From NCBI GenBank assembly GCA_029194675.1, contig JARFXP010000004.1:375938-439937 (forward strand): a stretch of DNA of 64,000 bases, read 5' to 3'. The notes under the pieces are model-generated. The model saw only the letters and a list, made by a program, of their open reading frames with translations. It made no database searches and was not told the DNA's origin. Shown in pieces: positions 45,107 through 52,761 of the stretch. The position numbers and the translations under genes are program-made. Positions within the stretch are counted from its first letter, which is position 1. Every line of letters begins with the position of its first letter. Origin of the DNA: Nitrospira sp. GTDB lineage: Bacteria > Nitrospirota > Nitrospiria > Nitrospirales > Nitrospiraceae.

Positions 45107-45307
45107 CAGGTTGCGGAAAAACTCGCCCTCTCACTGGGTGAAACCCGTAGAAAGCACGATTTCCTTCTGGACAGGTGAAATGCCTCAGGGTGGGCAGTTC
45201 GCCTGTCCTGGTCGCAGCAAATGCGGTTTTCGAGCAAGTACGAGGTCATTCCAGACACCGAAGTTGATGCTTCGGAAGAGGCCCCAAAATCGTTTTTCCG
45301 CAGCCTG
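45107..45307. mobile_element. Miniature inverted-repeat element (MITE-like), 201 bp
   Basis: The terminal inverted repeats are CAGGTTGCGGAAAAAC on the left and CAGGCTGCGGAAAAAC (reverse of the right end) on the right, differing by one base. The flanks are CTAG and TTAG, both of YTAR type. No transposase-sized frame is inside. It should be mobilised in trans by a related full element. It ends 17 bases before the WD40 gene start. Confidence 0.75.
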
Positions 45308-45324
45308 TTAGAGGCCGGGAAACC

Positions 45325-46363
45325 TTGAACACAAGATCATATGTACTCGGGCGTACGCTTCTTGTATGCACGGTTTGGGCTCTTGCTGCATGCAAAATTG
45401 GTTTCAGTGCAGAAAATACAGAGAGAGTACTCCTCGGTCATACAGATGGAGTAGCCGCACTGTCTTTTAGTACGAATGGGCAGCTTTTAGCATCAGGAGG
45501 ACACGATCTCACAGCGCGACTCTGGGATATCCAAAGCGGAAAAGAGTTGGCAGTTCTGTTTGAGGGCAGCAAAGAAGTTAGCGGCTATACCGCAGAAAGT
45601 CCACCACCTAATGTTCTCTCCGTGGCGTTTAGCCCAAAAAGAGATCTTGTTGCAATCGGGACTAGAGACGGTGTTGCACGAATATTTGACGTGCGAACCC
45701 TTGAGACAAGAGCCATCTTACGAGGACACCGTGGAGGCATCCGCTCAATTTACTTTGACCCTACTGGTCAATTGCTCGCCACAGCTTCACATGATGCGAC
45801 AATCCGCATTTGGAATCTGAATACCAAAGCATTGGTCCAAGAACTCCTTGGGCACACGAATGCCGTACGTACCGCTGTGTTCAGCTCTGATGGCAGTCGT
45901 GTGGTGTCTGGTAGTGAGGATGGAACGGTACGGTATTGGGAGACGGAAACAGGCCGGATGGTGAAAACCGTCTCGCTCAATGCCGGCGAGATTTTCTCGC
46001 TGGCATTGAGCGGCGGAGGATTCATCGCTGCTGGCTGTGCTGATGGATCGATTCATATATGGAAGATAGGCGAGGAGTCGAAACAATGGACATTTCAAGG
46101 GCATAGGGGACCCGTTTTTGCGGTTAGTATCAATGCCAGCAACGACCTCCTCGTTTCTGGCGGCGAAGACGAGACAATTCGGATTTGGAATTTCAAGATG
46201 AGAACTGAACTAAAGAATCTGAAGGTCCATTCTGCCCCTGTGATAGCAGTCTCGTTTAGTCCAGACGGTAAATATTTTGCCTCTGGCAAGTTACGACGCC
46301 AGCATCCGCATAGTAAATCTCAGTCACGTACTCGCGCCATCATCCTCAAGAAGTGCGGACTGA
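45325..46363 (+). pseudogene. WD40-repeat lipoprotein gene with a frameshift near its 3' end
   Basis: The frame starts at TTG 45325 with a lipoprotein signal (VCTVWALAAC lipobox) and encodes seven or so WD40 units (LLGHTDGVAALSFSTNGQLLASGG, ILRGHRGGIRSIYFDPTGQL, LLGHTNAVRTAVFSSDGSRV, FQGHRGPVFAVSINASND). After FSPDGKYFASG near 46287 the repeat breaks off into unrelated sequence. Skipping one A (about 46288) restores SYDASIRIVNLSHVL, the expected last repeat, and a stop at 46361-46363. The gene therefore carries an apparent single-base frameshift. If it is not a sequencing error, the last blade is lost. Beta-propeller scaffold; partner unknown. Confidence 0.78.
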
Positions 46364-46384
46364 TAAAAGATCTAAAAACATTGG

Positions 46385-46807
46385 TTGCGTCTTGGCTGCG
46401 GACTATCGAGTGCAGCCATCAGTGGATCGGATCCCGGGATCGGCGCGGCTATTGCCGCCGCCTCTGCGGCATTTGCACTGGGGGTACATGAGGCGTACCA
46501 ACAGTATGTACAAAACGGGTCGGCACAGGCTCAAGAAGTGATGAGGGGGTCTAACTCAGAAACTAATTCTATAGGAAAGATTAGGAGTTTTGGTCCTCCT
46601 GCGAAGGCCCAGCCGGTGGGATTCAAAGCACCTGGTGGAAACTATGAAGATGCGCAATACTATACACCGGGGATCGGTGGAGTCTTCGGCGCAGCTCGAA
46701 GTGCGTGGGGTTTGGTGGTAAAGGATTTCTGGAATTTTCTCAGAACAGGGGAGGGTGCGTGGGCTTTACTCAGTAGTCAGCAATTAAGACAACACCGATG
46801 CCAATGA
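46385..46807 (+). pseudogene. Displaced second RHS C-terminal tip
   Basis: This frame has the pre-toxin motif AAISGSDPGIGAAIAAASAAFALGVHEAY, which matches the RHS gene at about 42440-42520 (AAISGADPGVGALIAASTAAFSLGIQELY). The next 110 residues are different and include RSFGPPAKAQPVGFKAPGGNYEDAQYYTPG. It has no start and no RHS core, as expected for a silent orphan tip that can recombine into the RHS gene through the shared motif. It runs in after the frameshifted WD40 end and stops at 46807; the remaining toxin part lies in another frame at 46888-47031. Confidence 0.75.
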
Positions 46808-46887
46808 AACCCGCATGGAACATAAGGTAATAAGAATCTTGTGTGGTCCAAATATCCATCTTCTGAGTAAGAAGTTCAACGGCAGAG

Positions 46888-47031
46888 ATGGCACAAGGGC
46901 TGCGATATAAAGGTGGCATTAGTGTACAAGATCTATGGGTAAATGAACCAACTGGCGTTCGACTCTATCATCACCAGATTTACAAGGATGGGAAATTGCT
47001 TCATGAAACGTTTCGTCCTTATGGAAAGTAA
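46888..47031 (+). pseudogene. Remainder of the displaced RHS toxin tip
   Basis: A 47-codon frame starts at ATG 46888 and reads MAQGLRYKGGISVQDLWVNEPTG, then LYHHQIYKDGKLLHETFRPYGK and stop. The composition suggests the C-terminal end of a toxin domain. The immunity-like gene begins 9 bases later, the usual spacing for an RHS tip and its immunity gene. It is out of frame with 46385-46807, so the displaced tip looks broken. Confidence 0.45.
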
Positions 47032-47040
47032 CCATAGGAA

Positions 47041-47577
47041 ATGGTCATGAGGTGCGATAAGGGTAGTATCCAGCACCAGGTGCTTGATCTGCTCGTGGAT
47101 GCGCCAAATTCACTTGCCAGTTTGTATCAGGATTTGGTGAATCTGTATGGATATCCTCGTGAGATAAGTTGTGATTACCTTCTTGACGTAATTTATGACA
47201 TGGAAGTTGCTGGTTTGCTTCGCACAATGATCGAAAATGAGGACAAGGAAGCAACCTTATCTACGATTAGCATAATTGACCGCAACAGAATTGCCTCTGA
47301 ATACAATGAATGGCTATCGAAAGCTCCGCTTCCTGACTTGTCATTCGACAAGGTAGGGGTTTGGATGGAAATAACCGAATGTGGGCGAGAATTATGGAAA
47401 GAGTGGGCCAAGCTATTTGGCGACGATGCAACCTCTAGTAGTGAGTGGCAAGCTGGCTTCAATTTTGACAATAATGAGATCGTTATTGTTTCGAGAAATG
47501 AGTCCGAGGCACGAAGAATACTTGAGAACCTGTGTGCAATAAAAAAATCACACCACTATTTCCGACGCTTTCCTTGA
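47041..47577 (+). CDS. Putative immunity protein of the displaced RHS tip
   Basis: This 178-residue acidic protein of unknown family starts at ATG 47041 (ATG 47047 is an alternative). N-terminal residues 10-65 look like a winged-helix-type segment (VLDLLVDAPNSLASLYQDLV, LDVIYDMEVAGLLRTM). The rest is mixed, with WLSKAPLPDLSFDKVGVWMEITECGRELWKEW. Position directly behind the RHS tip fragment and the lower GC content are typical of polymorphic-toxin immunity genes. That assignment comes from context only. Confidence 0.55.
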   Translation: MVMRCDKGSIQHQVLDLLVDAPNSLASLYQDLVNLYGYPREISCDYLLDVIYDMEVAGLLRTMIENEDKEATLSTISIIDRNRIASEYNEWLSKAPLPDLSFDKVGVWMEITECGRELWKEWAKLFGDDATSSSEWQAGFNFDNNEIVIVSRNESEARRILENLCAIKKSHHYFRRFP

Positions 47578-47832
47578 GACCTGTGGAAAAATATGAACTA
47601 AGGAATGGCAATGTCTTGTATTCTGGAGTAATACTTAGATGCAATTTCAGGCGTGCACAAAATTAGATGGTCAAGGATTCTTCATATACAACCGCTCGAC
47701 ACGGTATCTCACATTTTCTGCCTCTCACGTAATAATCCACTATCCGTGCGATTCACTGAAGTGATGCCTCAGCATTGTGGCGATCTTCGTCAACACACTC
47801 GTTGAAACTGTCAGCAGTGGTCGAAAGAAATC

Positions 47833-47874
47833 AGGGTCGGATCTTGAATCGTGCGTAACACAGGAGAACAGGTT
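47833..47874. repeat. Imperfect direct repeat, unit 1
   Basis: A 42-base unit beginning AGGGTCGGATCTTGA and ending GGTT is matched at 48018-48059 with about 34 of 42 positions by eye. Similarity continues weakly for about 30 bases (CACTCAA-ACTC). It may be the end of a mobile element, or a duplicated regulatory or palindromic unit. Confidence 0.6.
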
Positions 47875-48007
47875 TGGGAGTGTCACTCAAGACTCCAGCG
47901 TACGCCACATTCACCATCCATTCTTCTCTTCATGGCACCGCGCTCCAGGGTGATTCTCGATGTAGCTCTTCGGGGCCATAGAAAGCTGAAGCTGCTCTGG
48001 TGTGCTA

Positions 48008-48059
48008 CCCTAAATTTAGGGTCGGATCTTGATTCGTGCATGGCGCAGGAGAGCCGGTT
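48008..48059. repeat. Palindrome plus direct repeat unit 2
   Basis: The perfect palindrome CCCTAAATTTAGGG (48008-48021) runs directly into the second copy of the 42-base unit (48018-48059). The first unit lacks the left half of this palindrome. The combination resembles the end of a transposable element. Confidence 0.55.
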
Positions 48060-48403
48060 CGCTATTGCCACTCAATACTCAGGCACACGTATGTCCGTGA
48101 GCCACTTGGATGGCCCATGGTCTAGAGGTACACTTGAGCGGGTGAGAGGAACTCCACTGTCCCCCATACCGCCCAGTACAGCGCACTCGATTTGTTACCC
48201 ATGGGCTCTGGGCTATCGGGTGTCTTCGCCACCGCATGCGGTGTTCTCTTATCAGACTTACAAAATGCTTTTCACGGATGTCTCTTCTGGCGGGTCTCCT
48301 GGCGATTGTGAGAAAACGTATCGCTCTCTTGAACTTGAGATAAGGACTCCCGAGTCATTTCCCCCCTCTCCCCATTATTCCGGATTCCGCAGTTGAGATG
48401 AGA

Positions 48404-49724
48404 TCAAGGTGAGGCTCCGGGCCTCTGGTGCAACGGTGGGATGGTCGGCACGGTGGTATCTGGGATGCAAGAGAGGGCGGAATCCACATTGACGGCCTCG
48501 CTCAGGTCCCGATCCAACTGCGCAGCAATTGGCAGCCCGCTGAGAGCGTCCGCAGGCGGTGGAGAAACTCGGCCCGCTCCTCCGTGGGCACAGCGAACCG
48601 GACTCGAAGTCGTCGAGCGTCCGGGACTAAATCGGCTCCGCCCAGCCCGATCGCGATCGAGCTGGGCGCGGGCAAGGATCTCGTACCGAGTTGCGGTGAC
48701 CAGCCCAGCGTACTCGTCGCGCGTGGTCGGCCCCTCGCGCTCCATGCAGTCGAACCGTGATTGCTCGGCGTCCGTCCCGGTCATGAGCATCTCGCCGGTC
48801 AGGGGACGGCGCAGCACAATGACACGCCGTGGTCGGCTCCAGCCTGACAGCAGCGGCGTCTCATCGCCCCCTTCCCACCCCTGTCCCGCCTCTTCCCACG
48901 CAGTGGAGCGGAAGCGCGTCTTTCTGAGGGCCTGCCCATGCTGCGTGACGCGCAGCGTGGTGCGAGACGGCTGATCTCGATCCTCGGCCTCGCGGAGCAC
49001 CGATTCGTTGCCAACGTCCACGTCCCCTCGGAGCAAGGCGGGGCGCGCCGCCTGCGGTACGGCAGCCAGCCACGCCCAGAGCCTCGGTAGGCTCTGCATC
49101 GGGGCGCTCTCCATTGCCCGGCAGGACGTCCACCGCCAGGGCCAGCCGGGTGTTCGCTCTGAATGCGCTCTGATAGCGGTGCGCCGGTCGCCCCGGCTTT
49201 TTCGGGGTGGAGCCCACGCCGACCCCTTCCTGCTTCCCGTCCAGGCACTGCACCGTTGGATCCCGATCCAGAATCCACGGCGTCGTCAGTACCGGGTGTG
49301 TCGTCTTCGCCCGGTGCCGATCGAGCCAGGCCACGCCCAACGATTCGTCCATCCGAGCAAGCGCCCGTCGCGCTGTCTCCTCCGAGACGAATCCTGCCAC
49401 ACCCACCAGCCCCGGGGGGAGGCCGTCATGGCGCATCGCCGTGCTAGGCGCGTCGCGGTGGTGGCCGGCGAGGATCGACAGCAGCACGGTGGCGAGCACG
49501 GTGCGTGTAGCCGACGCGTGGTGGCTGGGGGAGGCCAGTGGGCAGTCCGCCACCCAGGCTTCGAACAGGCCACTCACCTTGAGACACTCAATGCAGAACG
49601 GCCGCTGCCCCAGTGGGGGCACGGCGGCAGCCGGGTCCCACTCCACGTGGATGCGCCCCCCACACGTATCGAGCACCATCGCCCCCTTCTGTCCTGCCAC
49701 GGCCTTGCGTGGGGCCTCACCCAT
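48404..49724 (-). pseudogene. Decayed IS1380-like transposase
   Basis: The N-terminal portion (about 49114-49724, ATG 49724) reads VEWDPAAAVPPLGQRPFC, WVADCPLASPSHHASATRTVL, VLATVLLSILAGHHRDAPSTAMR and LDGKQEGVGVGSTPKKPGRPAHRY. At LPGN the frame must shift by one base to continue as SLPRLWAWLAAVPQAARPALLRGDVDVGNES. It then runs to VIVLRRPLTGEM, EYAGLVTATRYEILARAQLDRDRA. After that the segment with the last catalytic residue is missing, and a further frame change gives a plausible C-terminus (LRVRFAVPTEERAEFLHRL). GC content is higher than in the surroundings. It is inactive. Terminal repeats were not identified. Confidence 0.75.
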
Positions 49725-50230
49725 TGGGTGACTCCCTTCGTACGAAGAAATGTGCCCCCAATCCGCTGCCAGCCAGGCGATCCCCGAGCAGGCCGCTGCT
49801 TCAACTGCCGTTTTTAGGATTATCTGATCTTCAATCCACCAGATACCAACCCAGCTGCTATTGCTCTCTAGTTGGGAGCACAGGCAACCCAGCTTTCTTC
49901 CAAAAGAGAATGCCCACGTCATGGTGGTCCTCCTTAAGGGCAGCCTAACTGGACAAGATTTTGTACTTCAAAAAACGGCCATAATAATGTGCCAATTACA
50001 CTCCGCGATAATTCTTCTTGCCATCCTAAGTGTCATCCTGTATCCCCATTATGTTCTCGGCTTATGATCCTTTTATGCTGCCGAGCTTGCGCACATAGAA
50101 AGATGCGGCGGGCATAATAACCGCACCTTTGAGGTTCGAGGCTTTATCCGATGGGTCGAGAAGCCGTTCCCTACGGGCAATGTCCGAATAACATCGGTCG
50201 AGTCAGTATTCGTTTATAGTCTTACCACTC
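49725..50230. other. Interval between the IS1380 remnant and znuB
   Basis: No convincing gene is present. The minus-strand frame open through 49725-49922 has no family resemblance before the transposase start. The right end of the accessory block must lie here because znuB begins at 50231. No clear promoter or inverted repeat was seen. Confidence 0.5.
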
Positions 50231-51061
50231 ATGCTCGATCTCCTCGCCTACGATTTCATGCAACGCTCACTTCTTGCCGCAGCGATGGTGGGGGGACTCT
50301 GTTCGGTCATCGGGGTATTTGTGGTGTTGCGGGGATTGGCATTCGTCGGGGCTGGGACGTCACATGCCGCATTCGCGGGCGTGACACTCGGCTACTTGAT
50401 GGGATGGCCGCCATTGTTGCTCGCCATTGTGTTCGGTCTTGCGACGGTCTGGATTACCGGATGGGTCGAAGAACGTGGCCGGATGAAACTGGATGTCTCA
50501 ATCGGTATTCTCTATACCACGACAATGGCACTGGCCATTCTCTTTATCGGACTGATGAAAACCTACAATGCCGAGGTGTACGGATTCTTATTCGGCAGCG
50601 TTCTATCGGTCACCCCCGAAGAACTCCACATCATTGGAGCGTTGAGCGTTCTTGTGTTGGGCCTCCTGCTCCTGTTTGCAAAAGAACTCTATTTCATCGC
50701 CTTCGACCAAGAGATGGCTGAAGCGTCCGGTGTACCAGCCCGCCAGATATTTTTTCTCCTCCTGACGTTGGTCGCCTTGACGGTGGTGGTCTCACTGAAA
50801 ACCGTCGGAGCGATCTTGGTCTTTGCCATGATCCTGATTCCAGCCTCGACCGCCTACCAACTCACCCATAGCCTCGCGGCACTGACCCTCTATTCAGCGG
50901 CAATCGGCATTCTGACCGCCGTGGCCGGTGTCCTGATGTCTGCCCTGTGGGATGTGCCTTCCGGGCCAGCCATTGTCTTACTGGCCACCACTCTGTTTTT
51001 CATCTCGGTTTTCTTTTCGCCAAAACGTGTGCGGCGGATGCGGGTCGCTCACTGTCGTTAA
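50231..51061 (+). CDS. znuB: Zinc/manganese ABC transporter permease
   Basis: This 276-residue ABC-3 family permease has about eight membrane helices. Signature regions are RSLLAAAMVGGLCSVIGVFVVLRGLAFVGAGTSHAAFAGV, KLDVSIGILYTTTMALAILFI, QEMAEASGVPARQIFF (coupling helix) and LKTVGAILVFAMILIPASTAYQL. It would complete the transporter with ZnuA and ZnuC encoded 10 kb upstream, between which the usual gene neighbourhood is znuA-znuC-znuB. The accessory block separates it from their promoter, so it needs its own transcription start. No second znuC is nearby. Confidence 0.92.
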   Translation: MLDLLAYDFMQRSLLAAAMVGGLCSVIGVFVVLRGLAFVGAGTSHAAFAGVTLGYLMGWPPLLLAIVFGLATVWITGWVEERGRMKLDVSIGILYTTTMALAILFIGLMKTYNAEVYGFLFGSVLSVTPEELHIIGALSVLVLGLLLLFAKELYFIAFDQEMAEASGVPARQIFFLLLTLVALTVVVSLKTVGAILVFAMILIPASTAYQLTHSLAALTLYSAAIGILTAVAGVLMSALWDVPSGPAIVLLATTLFFISVFFSPKRVRRMRVAHCR

Positions 51062-51229
51062 GTAGCTGCATATAGCAAGTAAGCTTGCTCCGCTTTCTTG
51101 ATAATGCTATGTCTATAAGAGCGCTCCCTACTGATGGGAATCGGCGGTGGGTTCTAAGTGCAAGGAGATACCGAAACCTATCAATATCAGCATGTGACCG
51201 AAGCGGCCACATTCGAGAGGAGGAGTTTC

Positions 51230-51859
51230 ATGCGGAGGCGAGGTCTGCGGGCCGGATTGGTTGGATTGTTGGTCGTCATTGCCGCAACGGTGATCCTCAC
51301 TTCAGACGGTGCCTTGGCTGAAGGATTCGGGGGGATTGAAGCAGGCAAGTGGATAGTGGGGTATCGAGCAGGCTTTGCCCCGCTTACCCAACAGCTCACG
51401 GAGAATACGTCGACGTCAATAGGACCACTGGTCAATTTTCAAGGTATGTACAGTCTCAATACCTGGTTTTTGATCGGAATGATGCTTGAGTGGGAACGGC
51501 ACGGAGTGAGCCTGGAGCAGCCGGACATGGACCTCGGACATCAAGATACGGTATCTGTGCTTCCCACAATGGAACTACGTCCGGTCAAATTGGGTCGGTT
51601 CAGCCCCTATGTGAACATGAGCTTCGGCGTGAACGTCAACAGTTTCGGCGAAGATACAACTACTCGCATTAGTCCGAGCAACACCTTCGCCTGGCGCTTA
51701 GGCTGGGGAGGCGATTACCGGTTCACTGAACGGTTCGCCTTCAACGTCGAATGGGCCTACAAACAAAACAACGGTCATGCGACCGTCAACGGAATCAGGA
51801 ATGATGATTGGAATGCGTCCTCGTTCGGCTTTCTCTTTGGCGGGAAGATGTTTTTCTAG
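51230..51859 (+). CDS. Outer-membrane beta-barrel protein
   Basis: This 209-residue exported protein has a signal peptide (LVGLLVVIAATVILTSDGALA) followed by amphipathic beta strands typical of small OMPs: MYSLNTWFLIGMMLEWERHGV, FSPYVNMSFGVNVNSFG, FAWRLGWGGDYRF and FAFNVEWAYKQNNG. The C-terminus ends in an aromatic residue (GKMFF), the BAM recognition feature. The ATG at 51230 lies behind GGAGGAG and at the start of the signal sequence. Function beyond outer-membrane location is unknown. Confidence 0.88.
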   Translation: MRRRGLRAGLVGLLVVIAATVILTSDGALAEGFGGIEAGKWIVGYRAGFAPLTQQLTENTSTSIGPLVNFQGMYSLNTWFLIGMMLEWERHGVSLEQPDMDLGHQDTVSVLPTMELRPVKLGRFSPYVNMSFGVNVNSFGEDTTTRISPSNTFAWRLGWGGDYRFTERFAFNVEWAYKQNNGHATVNGIRNDDWNASSFGFLFGGKMFF

Positions 51860-51936
51860 CTTGGTACCGCTGGTACTGTGACCAACCTTTCTACGGACTG
51901 TGAAGAATCGGCTACCCTCACCCCGCAAAACAGTTC

Positions 51937-52368
51937 CTATCCCAGGCGGCGATTTTTTCCCCGGCTCCACACCATGCCGGTCTGCTCCTTTGAGCTGAAG
52001 CCCAGTCTTTCATAAAAACCCGGACGCCTGGTACAGAGCCAAAAGAGCTCCACCCGCTTGAGGCGGGGGTGATCGAGGATGCGCTGGACGATTTCGGTCC
52101 CAACTCCTTGTCCCTGATACGCCTTGTCGACGATCACGTCCCAAATGGTTGCACGGTAGATGAAGTCTGTGAGTACGCGACCGAACCCGATCAGTTGATC
52201 GCCATCCCAGGCACACACGGTCAGGTCGGTATGGCGCAGCATGTCCTTCGCCTCATCGAGCGATCGACTCTTGGCCCAAGGCGCCTGGTGAAACAGCCTG
52301 AGGAGCTGACCTGCTTCAGGGAGTTCTTTCGTCGAGTAGGTGACGGCGGACTTGAGGGTTGGAGGCAT
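51937..52368 (-). CDS. GNAT-family N-acetyltransferase
   Basis: This 143-residue protein has the acetyl-CoA-binding motif A (IWDVIVDKAYQGQGVGTEIVQRIL, with QxxGxG-type loop). CAWDGDQLIGFGRVLTDF forms the central strand, and CTRRPGFYERLGFSS is the C-terminal motif B, containing the conserved Tyr. It acetylates an amine on a small molecule or protein that cannot be told from sequence. It is convergent to the OMP gene. Confidence 0.9.
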   Translation of the reverse strand: MPPTLKSAVTYSTKELPEAGQLLRLFHQAPWAKSRSLDEAKDMLRHTDLTVCAWDGDQLIGFGRVLTDFIYRATIWDVIVDKAYQGQGVGTEIVQRILDHPRLKRVELFWLCTRRPGFYERLGFSSKEQTGMVWSRGKNRRLG

Positions 52369-52417
52369 CTTATACTAGAGTATCCCCCGAATTGTTTTAG
52401 AGTGTACGGGGAAACCG

Positions 52418-52597
52418 ATGTCAACGCAAGTCCGAACCTGCCCAAAGTGTTCCCAGCTGATGTGGCTGAAACCTGATGAGTACGAGGTGCTCGACGATGA
52501 AACCGTTCGAGCGAAGTGCCCCCACTGTGGGAGCCCTACCCGCTTCAAACTTGTCACCGTTGGTCCGAACGCATTAGGGCCAAAGATGGGACACTAA
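52418..52597 (+). CDS. Small zinc-ribbon protein (59 residues)
   Basis: This small gene starts at ATG 52418 and encodes MSTQVRTCPKCSQLMWLKPD, a Glu/Asp stretch, CPHCGSPTRFKLV and ends PKMGH. Two CxxC pairs 24 residues apart make a zinc ribbon. The GNAT gene runs away from it on the other strand. Its TAA stop is part of the CTAA flank of the following miniature inverted-repeat element, so the element inserted directly behind the stop. A nucleic-acid or protein adaptor role is possible. Confidence 0.7.
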   Translation: MSTQVRTCPKCSQLMWLKPDEYEVLDDETVRAKCPHCGSPTRFKLVTVGPNALGPKMGH

Positions 52598-52726
52598 GAG
52601 CCTGTCCGACTTTGGGAATCGTGAATAATCCGACGCACACATTTGGCTCAGAACCAACGATCGCCACGTGACGAGAGGTTCAGATACCCATGAAATCGGG
52701 CAATTTTGTCAACGTCGGACAGGCTC
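52598..52726. mobile_element. Miniature inverted-repeat element (MITE-like), 129 bp
   Basis: Perfect 13-base terminal inverted repeats GAGCCTGTCCGAC are flanked by CTAA and CTAG (YTAR-type). There is no coding capacity. It is a different family from the 201-bp element at 45107-45307. It separates the zinc-ribbon gene from the end of the subtilase operon. Confidence 0.75.
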
Positions 52727-52761
52727 CTAGCTTGCATTGTGGAAAGTGATTGAGAGGTTGA

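Larger units (their letters stand above)
47578..48403. other. Gene-poor accessory interval with short repeats
   Basis: I see no convincing gene. It holds a pair of imperfect direct repeats (47833-47874 and 48018-48059) and a perfect palindrome (48008-48021). A 181-codon open frame at 47851-48396 is Ser/Pro/Arg-rich, runs through the repeats and has no domain, so I do not call it. The interval separates the RHS cassette from the IS1380-like remnant. Confidence 0.55.

Noticed and set aside
45111..45311. 66-codon frame spanning the 201-bp element
   Set aside because: Begins and ends inside the terminal repeats; the repeat structure explains it better.
47851..48396. 181-codon plus-strand open frame
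   Set aside because: Runs through the direct repeats, has low-complexity Ser/Pro composition and no domain; likely chance in non-coding accessory DNA.
49008..49817. 269-codon plus-strand open frame
   Set aside because: Antisense to the IS1380-like remnant in very GC-rich DNA, where long chance frames are common.
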